DNA of 64,000 nucleotides from Mauremys mutica (Eukaryota; Chordata; Testudines; Geoemydidae). Both the position numbers and the translations under genes were made by a program. Of this stretch, positions 10,607 to 22,700 are shown one piece after another; positions within the stretch are counted from its first letter, which is position 1, and each line of letters opens with the position of its first letter. The stretch lies in assembly GCF_020497125.1 (NCBI RefSeq), contig NC_059081.1, positions 62,392,768-62,456,767 on the forward strand, written 5' to 3'. The notes beneath the pieces are model-generated. The model was not told where the DNA came from, did not search any database, and worked only from the letters and a program-made list of their open reading frames with translations.

Positions 10607-10788
10607 GACACATGAGATGGCCACAGATGACAGACAATCTCCAACACTGGACTCTGTCAGTGATCTGCCCCGCTCTCCTAGCAGTCCCTCTCATCTCACT
10701 CATTTCAAACCATTGACTCCTGATCAAGATGAGCCTCCTTTTAAATCTGCCTACAGCTCCTTTGTAAATCTCTTTCGTTTTGGCAAAG
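10607..10788 (+). CDS. PIKFYVE: PIKFYVE exon 2 (first coding exon, residues 1-58)
   Basis: The acceptor ttttccag ends at 10606 and the donor is aaag/gtaaac. The coding part starts at 10617 and encodes the Ser/Pro-rich N-terminus, including [14 protein letters not shown] and [14 protein letters not shown], strongly conserved in PIKfyve. The exon ends in phase 1. An out-of-frame ATG at 10612 overlaps the start. Confidence 0.96.
10612..10716 (+). other. Upstream ATG and 34-codon overlapping uORF
   Basis: An ATG 5 bases before the PIKFYVE start is out of frame (atgagatgg contains both). It reads 34 codons to TGA at 10714-10716, inside the coding exon. Its context is weak (c at -3, a at +4), while the main start is strong (g at -3 and +4). 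Leaky scanning should therefore favour the main start. Confidence 0.6.
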
Positions 10789-13700
10789 GTAAACACACGT
10801 TATGAAGCAATAGCTATTAATTGTGCCTAAATGTCCTACCTGCATGTTAATGCATAACTAGTATTTCAAACTATAATACTTCATGAGATGAGGGCATGGT
10901 TTCAGACTGCCAGCCAGCTAAATGAATGATTAGGAAGGCTCCTAGGAGAGTTTTACTTTCTTTAGTAGAATATACGAGCTGGATTCACTCTCTGGCAAGG
11001 TGGTAGAACCTTGGTCATAGGATTAAGTCTACCAGGAGTGGAAAATGTAGAAATGTGCGTTGCTTGCAACCTCTGATCTACCTAGATTGAGAGCTGGCAG
11101 CAGCCAGAAATGGGTGGGGACTAACCAGTGGGGAGATGCATTCATAAGCCTCCTTCAGTAGGGCTTTTATGGAGCCCTAGTCGGAATGTAAAGATCACCC
11201 CCCCATAAGAAATTCCCAGAGATGGAAGCAGCCTACCACTGCCTACCCTCATCAGTGAGATGAGCATTTCTGGTGCAAATTCTACCTCTGGCCCTGCTTT
11301 TCTCTACTCTCCATCCCCAGTGAATCTGGCACGTCTGTGGTTTCTAAATGGTGAAGTTTCAATAACGCACATAGGGGAACTGCTTCTTGAAGTGCATTTC
11401 TAAAGGCTAATGCGATCCTGCGATGCAGAAACGGAATCTCAGATAGGAGTAGGGAGGTTATTTTACCTCTCTATTCGGCACTAGTGTGGCCGCTGCTGGA
11501 ATATTGTGTCAAGTTCTGGTATTTACTGTTCAAGAAGGATGTTAATAAATTGCAGAACGTTCAGAGGAGAGCCATAAGAATGAGTAAAGGATTAGAAAAA
11601 TACGTCTTAGAGTGATAGACTTAAGGAGCTCAATCTATTTAGCTTACCAAAGAGAAGAGTAAGGGGTGCTTGATTGCGGTCTATAAATACTTAAATGGGG
11701 AGCAAATATGTAATAATAGACTCTTCAGTCTAGTAGAGGGAGGTCTAACTTGATCCAATGGTTGGATGTTGAAGCTAAGTGGGTTTTTTTGGGGTAAAAA
11801 CAAGCTTGTACAAAACTTTGGGCCAAACTTGACATGCCAGTGTGAACTTTAACACTAAATTGAGCAGGTTTAATTTGAGTTGTTTAAGATAAATATGGCC
11901 AGGATCACAAAATGTTTAAAGGGTGGAAATTCTGCTGAAATAAATAAGACACAATGTGAGTATGTTACTCAAAGCAGCAAGATCAGCTTAGCCATACTCA
12001 AGCTTCTGTTTGAAGAAGGTGACTTATTACTAAGAGGCTCTATTCATATTGTTAAATATGTTGCCACTGTACTCGGAAAAACTGGTGTTCAAATCAACCC
12101 AAAAGATCTATCTTCCAAAAGACAGGCTGGTAGCAAGAACAATTCTTACGTGATTATTATGTGGAAGAATTACACTTGTTATAATTTGTCTTTGCAATTC
12201 TTTCTTCATGAAGAGAATACTTGGGAAATGAGAAAGTGTAGAACCCGGCTTGGTTCCTGCCCCGAAGAGCTTCCTAGTTCTGTGTGTGTACAGTGGGAGC
12301 CTTGGTCCCTGTCGTGTCCCTTAGGCACGACCATATTACAAATAATAATCCAAATGAAATCTCTCTAAAGCTTCTTTAGCTTTAAACTTGCTTGTGGTGC
12401 TAGGTTTCTACTTCCCTTTTGAAGTGTTGGTTTCTTGCTGTTCTTAAACTTAGATGACGGTAGACTTGCATCTCCTGCAGAGAGTGGCCAGGGCGAGCAG
12501 CATGCACTGAGTGGGACTTGGTCCAGTCCTCAGCATACCTCCAGGGCACAGTCTCTGAGGTCCCCGGTTCCGTACAAAAAGCAGCTTACTGGGGAGTTAC
12601 AACGCAGAGCTTCTGCAACTTTAGGTAACACGTGCCTAATTTTAATATTGTTTGCTGTATTTTACATGGGTGCTGGCTAATCCTGGGAGGGGGAGGTACT
12701 ACTCTCACCTTTCAGGTGGGGAAACGAAGGTAAAGAGTGTTTCAGTGACTTTCCCAAGGCAAGAACAGGGATTAAAACTTGGGAAATCCCTGGCTCTGTT
12801 TGCCAATTAGACTTTACATAACCTTCTGTTTAAGCTGCAACTTCTCCTCATGAGCATGTCTGCTCTTCTCTCAAGACACCGTAGTAACTTGACCAGCACA
12901 TCTTTTTATAATCACTCTTGACAAAATGTTATCTTTATCTTGCTCAAGTAAGGCTAGCAGAAACTCCTAGGTCAAAAATGTTAAGTTGTCTCTATGTAGC
13001 CTGGATTGCATTTTTGGATAAAAGTTTAAGTGCCTAATTATTCTGCTGAAATCTAAGAATACAGAACTGACACCTCAAAATGAATTGTAGGGCTCAGTCC
13101 TAACAAGACAAAACATGGACCCTCTGGTTTCAGACTACCTGTAACATTCACTTGTTGCATTTTTGAGCAGGAGATGCAACGGGCACTTGCAGAAAATGCT
13201 TTAAGTGCCTGATTTAGTGATGCTACTCATACGCCGTACTGAATCGCTTCTAGCCAGCTATCTGGAATGAGTTTAACACTACTGGAATCTGCCATTGTGT
13301 AACTGCCGAGCCAGTACCTTGATGGCAGCCCTCCAAAGAACAGAGGTGCTGCAGCAAGCGGTGTTGGTGATTCATAGACTCTAAGGTCAGAAGGGACCAT
13401 TATGATCATCTAGTCTGACCTCCGGCACAACGCAGGCCACAGAATCTTACCCACCCACTCCTGTAACAAACCCCTAACCTATGTCCGAGTTATTGAAGTC
13501 CTCAAATTGTGATTTGAAGACCTCAAGCTACAGAGAATCCTCCAGCAAGTGACCCGTGCCCCATGTTGCAGAGGAAGGCGAAAAACCTCCAGGGCCTCTG
13601 CCAATCTGCCCTGGAGGAAAATTCCTTCCCGACCCCAAATATGGCGATCAGTTAAATCCTGAGCATGTGGGCAAGACTCACCAGCCAGCACCCAAGAAAG

Positions 13701-16700
13701 AATTCTCTGTAGTAACTCAGATCCCACCCCATCTAACATCCCTTCACAGACCACTGGGCAAACTTACCTGCTGATAATCAAAGATTAATTGCCAAAATTA
13801 GGCTATCCCATCAGACCATCCCCTCCATAAACTTATCAAGCTTAGTCTTAAAGCCAGATATGTCTTTTGTCATGATGTGGCATTGGCAATCCTTCTGGTT
13901 CCTACTAAAGTAACGCCTCAGCATGGAGCTAAAGTACTGTACTGTCAGGAATGCTGTCTCACATGGGACATTGAACCAGGTCTTGACAGCTTGCGGCTAT
14001 TAAGATTCCCTGGCACTCTCCAGAAGAGTAGAGTTGTCTAATTCTAGCAAAATTCCAATGTTGGTAGCCACCATTTTAAATAGCTTAGTCCTTCATGATG
14101 TTCCAGTTGGAAATATTCATTGTCATTCTCTTTGCTTTGTAGTAGTATTGCCTGTGCTATTAAACTGCTCTTATGTTTTGGGGTAGATGGACTAATTGCT
14201 GTTTTTTAGACAACTTTAGATACTCTCAGGCATCCAACCTATCCAATAGGCTAAAGTGTGTGTGTGTGTGTAAGGAGGAGGAGGAAACCTTGGGTTTTGG
14301 CTTCTGCTGGAAGTAAGCTGCCACAAAATAGATTCTTAGTCTCATTGAGGTTGACTTACGACAGTACTGCATTACTCCAGTTTAATTCCAGGTAATTCAA
14401 TGGACTTACACTGGAACAAGCCTAGAGTAACAGAGATGTGAATCAGGCCCATTAAATCTAAGTGCGAATCTGAACAAGCACTTTCTGCATGGCAAGCTGG
14501 GATGTAAATTTGCCTTGCACTAGCCTGTGGCGCACTAGCTGCGTGTGTGTGGACACTGCTGATGTGCTCTAAAAGTTCCCTGAGGTGCACTTGTAATGTA
14601 ATAAATGTACTAATTGGAGATATACCAATCTCCTAGAACTGGAAGGGACCTTGAAAGGTCATTGAGTCCAGCCCCCTGCCTTCACTAGCAGGACCAATTT
14701 TTGCCCCAGATCCCTAAGTGGCCCCCTCAAGGATTGAACTCACAACCCTGGGTTTAGCAGGCCAATGCTCAAACCACTGAGCTCTTATCAGCAGGGTCCA
14801 CACAGTTAGTGTGCGGCATGCTGTAGTCTTACACTTACCGCAGGACAAGCTAGTATGTCTGCACAGATAGGCTGAACTTCACACTTCTTCCCAGTGACTT
14901 GCTGGTTGCCTCTAGAAAGAAGTACATATTCAAATTTTGTTTATAATGCCATTGTATATTCCAATAAATGGCCTGATATCTTGTTGCATATCTCACAAGT
15001 CTGGTAAAATGTGGCTACAGTGACAAAACATTAATTATGCAATAAGGGTGTAAATGATCAGGAGTTTCTCTTTGAAAGGATATTGTCAAGTCTCTCCTGC
15101 TTTCTCATATTCTTCTTAAAAAAAAAACCAACTCTTTAAGTCTCTTCCCCCTCCTCAGGATCAATTTCTTCCTTTACCACGTGTTCTTTCTGCCTTTCTT
15201 AAGGTGCCGACACTAACAGGTTTAAGGTTGTCTTGTAGTCAGGTTTACACCTGTCTCTGGAACTTATGGCAGGGTTCCTAAAACACTGAGTACACTCTCC
15301 CCTTCTTTTGTTTACAAATGTAAGTAAAGTTCTTGGGCAGATGTACAAAGATATTTAGGTGAATAAAAGATGCTGACAGGTGCCTGGTGGGATTTACAAA
15401 ATCACGTAAATTGCCAAATTTTCATTAGTGTCAATGGGAATTAGGTGCCTAACTTGCTTATATGCTCTTCAAATCCAACAAGACAGCTTTTGGCATCTTT
15501 AGCCCCCTAAATGCTTCTGTGAATCTGGCCCTTCACCTTTAGGCGTTATAATCATCTTTACATTACAACAGGTATTAGTATGAAGTAGCCTATTTTAATC
15601 CCTTCACAGACAATTAAAGCCTGACGTAAATAAGCAGGTAAACTGAGGTGCAAAGAGGCGAAATGACTTCCGAAGCCCTTATTGAACTGATGGAAGAGGT
15701 AGAAATAGAACTTGAGTCCCGTTTGAACCCTCTCTCTATGCAATTGATACTCACATAAGTTTGGGGATAGGATTGCTTAGCTAACTACTGTTTTAAATTC
15801 AGAGAAGGAGCAGAAATGACTGTCTTAAAAACTTTTTAGCAACAAAATGGTAAGTTGAAAGCAAAGCTCACGCTTGGAATCTGGACTGTTTTCTACTTCG
15901 AGTTGTAATTAATATTTGGGGGCAAATTTAGCTTTAATATTACTATACATTTTTACTTAACTGCTATTACATAAATGGAATTGAGAAGAGACAGTTGGAT
16001 GCCAGGCTTTCTGAAGATACGTTTGCTGGGCGTAGCACAAAAGGATCACCTGTGAGATTCTGGGCCTGATTCTTCCTGTCCTTCATGTAACCATTGCACA
16101 AATGTAAATGATTGCACAAGATGAGGGGCAGGAGGAAGGGAAGGGGCATTAGTATCGCTCATATAGAAGCAATGGACTCAAACTGCTTTTGCTGGAGTTA
16201 GAATATACATCCGTGTGCCAAGTTCCATGGTCCAGATTGCACCAAGGCAGCATGACTCAGCTAATGTCATGAGTCTACTATCCACTTTGTGTAGATCTTC
16301 ATAAGCTGTCCAGTTGATGAAGCAACATTTAATATTAATAGCATTTCTAGCTTGTTACTCAAACATGCTCAGTAATGCTATTCGTGTTAGATGGCTGTAA
16401 CAGAGCAAGCAGGTAATGGGGAGTGGTAAGGGCATGAACATGGAAGGAACTGACTGAAAACCATAGAAGAGAGACTAGAAAAGAGACTGCATCCAACAAT
16501 CATGTTGTGCACGATGCACTCAGTTCTGTAAAGCCAGTCACAGGAGAGACTCATGCAGGGGAAGTGAGCATTGACTGATATTAAAATTGGGTCAATGTCT
16601 CTTAAATTACTTAACACTGTGTTTCCACTATTGGTGGTACACACACTTGCATGAGCCTGGTATGTGTCCCCATTTATCCTTTTGACCTGTTAGCTTTTAA

Positions 16701-19700
16701 ATCTAACTTTTACTCTAACTAGTACATAGTTAGCTATGTAGATAGAAATTTTCACTAACCTTCTTGTCCTGTCTTGCAACACGCTTACCTAATTTAAACA
16801 TTCTTATTTCCTGAAGCCATTTGTTTAAAAAGAGCTTTGACTGGTACTTGCAGACCAAATGGTATGATAGGTTAGTTCACGTGGAAGTTTTTTGATACTT
16901 ACATTATCTCTGCTATCAGAGGTAAACACTTATGTCACTAGAAAACATGCCCATCTGGAAGTTGAAGCATTTACTTTCCAGGCTGTCCTGCTGAATACTG
17001 GGAATACTCTGCTGGAGACAGGGAAGAGATCTTAAGATTTAAAGTAGTAAAGATATTTATGCTCATTTGAAATCCTACATTCACTTAAATCTTGTTAAAA
17101 TATCAGACTCCAATACTATTGACATACTCCAAAATGACACTCAGTTTGGCCTTTAAATTCCAGGTGGTTAAAGGTATAATAAGATCTAAACACTTGGAAT
17201 CTTTTTCTAAAAACATTTTGTTCTTGTGGCAGGTCTGTAGTGGCTTTGTGGACAAATGTCTAAATGTTTTCTTGCATCTGGGCTGATTAAACACATTTTC
17301 TAGGAATGAGGCCATTCAGTAGATTCCCCCTAGTAGATATTTTTAGTTAACTATGGTGCTTTAAAGACAAAATTTCTTCTATCACATCCCCAAAAGTCAG
17401 AACCTAATTGTTACTGCACAGCAACAGTTAACTAACACGCTCTTGCCAGTGCTTTCAGCGTTCCTGCTGACATCAGTGATATATAAAGCAGTAAACAAAA
17501 AGCAGCCATGTCTATTTTCTCTGTACCAGAGGGAACAAAATAAAATGCTTGTCAGATGGAGAGCGAGGAAGCTGGTAAGAAACCTTTACGCTGTTTTGAA
17601 AAGCAAACAGACAGTGTAGAGAAGTAACTCTCTCTTTCAAAACTTTTCTATGGAATATTAGGCAGGAAAAAAATGCATTATGTAATACCAAGGTGAATCA
17701 TGTTGTAAAGGTTTTGAAGAGACTGACTCTTTATTTTATGCCAGTGATTTAATTTCATGTTTGTAACCAATTAGTAGGTGAAACTAATTGCAGCAAACAG
17801 AAAAATGTTGTGGAAAAGTGGCTTAAACTTAACTATAAACATGGCTATTATAAGCTGGCCAAGTGAAACCAGTGGGTGCACTTTTTTGTATCCTTAATGA
17901 ATCTGATGGTTTCAATGGAGACTCTCAGCTGTGTCCTGGGATTTGCATGAATAGTTACTGCTGTTTGGAATAGTCTTGAATTAAGTCTTTATGTACAGTA
18001 CAGGACTGAATTCAAGTTCTCTGCTGCAATCTGGTGATTATTAGTGCTTTTAATGAGACTTCCATTGTGTAAGAATTTGCTTTTCTCTTTTTAGAAAATA
18101 CTGGATGAGAACTACCACTTGTTTTGAGCAGTGATGCCTATTTAAGTTCTTAGATTCTATGGTATTATACTAGAGGGACCAGATAGGTGGCTACAGAAAA
18201 ATTCAAGCTACTTTGAATGCAGATTACTACTGACTATCTGACAAAAGGCAGCTCTTTTTAAAAAAAAGTAATGATGCAAATTCTAACTTCCTAAACTACA
18301 TACCCGGTGAACTCTTCTTTTTCCAACGGCATGTTGCCTTATATGACACACACATTTCTATAGTGCCTTTGATGGTGACGATAAGTTTCTCTCCCCTTCA
18401 GACACACGAAGGAAAGTGGAACCTTCTCTCAGTGGCCATGATCCTCGGACAGCTGTTCAGCTTAGAAGTCTCAGCACGGTCTTAAAACGTCTCAAAGAAA
18501 TCATGGAAGGGAAAAGCCAGGTACTACATCAAGGGTTTTAAGTGAGTTAGGTCAGTCAAAGCATATAGAAATTAAAATGTTAAAGGGTTGTGTTGCTGTG
18601 TTCCATATATTGCCAATGGAAAAGAGCAAAACCTTATGAAGTTCTCTTGGGGGTTTTACTAGTATTCAGTAGAACAGAGTATGAGTAAACTTGCTATATT
18701 TGAGTGGGGAATGGGGAGAAATTCAAACTGGTGAAGTCAACTTTTGATATAAATTGCTTGCCATTATTCGTATTTCCTATTGAATTACTTACTAGATTAG
18801 AGTTTCCAGAACTTGCAGAGCAGGATGACCTCATTCCTCCCTTACTATAATATTTCATGATGTTGCTCCCCAAGATCTAACCATGAGCACGTGAAATCTT
18901 GTAATTATAGCAATAGCAGCTAATTCTGAAGTTCTGGAAATCGAACTTTAGTTTCAAACGAAGTACAGCCTTTTAAATACAATCACAGCAAACGGAGTGT
19001 AACAGGCTGGGAATATTTGCCTGAAACACTCCAGCATATTAGCAGGTGTTGATCCTGCTGGGAAAAAGTTAAATGGGTTCTGCTGACTTAGCTCCACCTC
19101 CCTTCATATCCCAGTGGGGTTGGCTATCTGGAGAAAATCTGTTGTGAACAGAGCAGACCTAACATGAATAGCCAAGCCTGGGGACAAGGTATGAGCAGGC
19201 AGTTGTGTATCTTCATTAACAATAAAACTGAGAAGGGGTTGAAACTAGGTGGTTTTTAGCATGTAAGCTGTGTTAGGGTTGCAGCCAATCTGCTCTTTTG
19301 CTGACAAAAGATGTTCCATGTGATGATGATTAACTGGGGAAGTGCAGGCTGAAGTCCTTTGCTTCAAAGGACAATTGTGATACTTTGTTGTTTTTGTTTG
19401 TTTGTTTGTTTGTTTTTGTTTTTCCTCACCGCCATGCAGTAGTTACCTGATCAGCAAAGGTACAGGGATAAAACTGGGATGGGAATTTTCAAGGTCTTTG
19501 CAGAGACAGGAGCTCAGCAGATTTTGGCTGGCTAGAGGTTCTGTGGCAGGGTCTTGTCACAGAGACTTCGCAGTGGCTCTGTCAGCACCTTGAATGGAGA
19601 AGTTGTTGGATATACATTTTATCCCTCTGTTATCAGGAAAGAAGGCCTGCAGCTGGGTCTGAAGTTCCTGATGCTGACTTAGGAGTTCCTGATCAGCTCC

Positions 19701-22700
19701 GTAGCTCCTTTGAAGTCTGAAACAAAAATAAAAGGATCAGAGTAATTTCCTCTTGGGTAGACCAGTTTTCAAACCTCCTGAGGAATGCTTTTACCCTGTT
19801 ATGAATGCTCTGGCCAGGGTGGAATGCACATGGACAGAAAAGTTGAGCTCTCTTTTTTAAAATGACCCAAATATATCAATTTGGTAGACGGAAGCATGCC
19901 TCCCAAGATGAATTACTGGAGACATCAGCAAGGAGAAGTTGATTATCATTTGGGGAGACCTGTGCTGTTCTTAATCAGAAGAGATGAACTGTTGCATTGG
20001 CACAAGAGTCTCTGCTTCAGTGAAGAAAAGGGTTTGGGCTCCCCTTCACTAACATGTTATTACAGAGTAGTACATAAAGTCAAGAATCCACTGTTGATAA
20101 CTCCGCAGAGTTCAATGCCAGCAGCTTTAGAAGGACCTGATACAGCTTTTCAGGCATTTCCCAAACTCTGGGAAGATGAGGTCATCACGGTCAAGCTCTT
20201 GCTGCTATGACCCAATGAAGCCACAAGATGTTTTATGGATCCTTGTAGATCCTTGTGTGCAGGCTGCAATTACATGTAATCACCATGGCAACATCTGAAC
20301 AAACTGCAATAGTATGCTCTCTGAATGTGGAGATCTTCAGCTGCTGTGTGAAATGACTCAAACATTCTCTTATTGCGGGTGCTGGTACAACTCTACTATA
20401 GAGCACATTGTCTTTGTCTGAAACACACATCAGACGCTAAAAGACCTTACACTAGAGCATGCAGCACCAGAGACACTGACTCAGTCAGCTGCTTTTTGGG
20501 CACCCTCTGCTGTGTTGCAAATATATTGCAAAGCAGTCTCATTTGACAAAGACACTTCAGTTTGGTAGCTGCTTCAGGTCCCTGAACATTCGGAAACAAC
20601 GTGTTCTGTACAGGACATAAGTGTCTCTAGTGGTGTGTGATAGAGATCCTGCAGGCCAAAGGGCATTTGTGTTGACATTTCTAGGGTTGTTTGTTTTATT
20701 TTTAATTTTTAAATCAAATCTTGATGTTTAAATTCTTTCCCCCAAGGTCTCTTGGGGTAATATCAGTTGCTGATCGGAAATGATGCAATATTTAGCAGAT
20801 TGCATGTATTGAGCAGCCACTTCAGAACATATTTGCTTCAGATGAGTCAGTGATAAAAGCATGCTGTATTAATAATTAATAATATTTCTGTATTAACTCG
20901 TTCTGGTTTGTCCTTGGAACAACTTGCCACTGTCATTTCACAAAAAAATCAGTTTTGCCAAATCGCCCTCAGCCAGAACTGAACTCTTGCAATGATCATT
21001 ATACTCGGAGTCATTGTAATAGACAAACCAAAGTACTGTTTAATGTCCCCATATATTGTCTGTCTAACATGTAGTAGGGATGAGCAGGGGAAGGAAAATA
21101 ATTTTTTCATGTGCTAGTTGAAGTCTTACCTACAGATTACAAGCTTTTGATTGTTGAAACGTTTTCTTAATGGACCAGCCAGATTGAGAATTTGATTAGG
21201 ATAATTCAGTTTAGTTCGGTGGCTAAGAACTTGATCAATCATTTTATTTATGACCTTGTGACTCTTTACAGTGCTGCATCAAATCTATGCACTATTTTAA
21301 TTTTATAAATATACCCAGCTTCACTTTTTTTCACTCACTGCTTGTGTAGCAGCCAGTAGCATAGAAATCTGTCTCATTTCTCTAATATGACTTTCTTTGT
21401 AGGATAGTGATTTAAAGCAGTACTGGATGCCAGACAGCCAGTGTAAAGAATGTTATGACTGTAGTGAGAAATTCACCACCTTCCGGCGCAGACACCACTG
21501 TCGGCTGTGTGGGCAGATCTTCTGTAGCCGATGCTGCAACCAGGAAATCCCTGGAAAATTTATGGGTTACACAGGTATACTCTTTTATTTGTTCCTGGTG
21601 CATTTATGTATTAAAAATTGATTGTTTTTCAGATATCTAATGCACTCAGAATACTGGTTGTTAAAGAATTAAGGGGTCCAGTTTTAACAATTAATCCTAA
21701 AAAGCCACTCTAACAAGGTAAAAGCAAATTAAAAACCCAGAATGCAATAATACGTTTATGTGCACACACCCATGTATAACAAAATATAAAGCAGTGGTTA
21801 AAATTTTCCAAAGTACCTCAGTGACTTGGGAGCCCAAATTGTTTTGATTTCCAATGAGCCTAGGGTTTATAAATCACTGAGGTGCTTTGGAAAACTTTAC
21901 TAGATAAGAAAAGGGTGAATCATCTTAAAAGGATGAAGAAACAAAGAAAGATGGCCAGTATTTAACAGACATGTCAAACATGACACAGTATGTTCACAAA
22001 TAAAACTTGATTTCTTAAAATGGCTGAGTATGCGTTCACTCAATGCCACAAATTCAGTTTACTTACAAAATTTTCAATATTAATCTCTAAACTCTGAAGT
22101 CTAGAAACAATTGAGATACAGCTTGTTCCCAACTGGTTTGTAATCCTTCACTTCCTACTACCACTCCATAATTTTGGTAGCATGTAAGCTTCTTTGGGGT
22201 GGTAGCCAGATCTACATGAAACAGATCTACATGCTTAACTTTTGAACTTGGAGAATTTCCTTGTGTGGTGGTGGTGGTGTGGTTTTTTTGTTTTGTTTTG
22301 TTTTTTGCTTTTCTTCAAATGAGCCCCAGAAACTCAAGTTAGTGCACAAGTCCTGAAACAGGGAACCCCTGCTTTGACAGATTTCATGAGACTCTCCCAA
22401 GCAGGGCACTTCTCCTGTACACTGGTTTACATTCCTCCTGCTTCCTTTTTCTGCAGGGGATCTCCGAGCTTGCACTTACTGCCGCAAAATAGCTTTAAGC
22501 TACGCACACTCCACAGACAGTAACTGCATTGGGGAAGACTTAAATGCGCTATCTGATTCTACCTGTTGTGTATCTGTACTGGAACCTGGGGAGCCACGCA
22601 CACCTGTTGGGAGTAGAAAAGCTAGCCGAAATATCTTTTTGGAGGAGGATCTTACTTGGCAAAGGTATGAAATGGTTTCATATTAGTTTGGTTAGGGGTC

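Larger units (their letters stand above)
12625..18401 (+). other. PIKFYVE intron 3
   Basis: Holds MIR pieces, a CR1 3' end, the turtle SINE and foldback elements listed separately. From about 15750 to 18401 I see no repeat or exon I can name. Confidence 0.85.

Noticed and set aside
10452..10616. Extended N-terminus of PIKFYVE starting at 10452
   Set aside because: The frame is open upstream, but a good acceptor (ttttccag) ends at 10606, and the family protein starts at the ATG at 10617. The earlier part is intron.
14612..14788. Functional tRNA gene
   Set aside because: The A- and B-box-like sequences belong to a tRNA-derived SINE. The unit is repeated at 44120, carries a non-tRNA body and does not fold as a complete tRNA.
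19881..20210. 109-codon frame in intron 4
   Set aside because: No recognisable domain, no splice sites in the right phase, and it lies inside an intron whose flanking exons join in phase without it.
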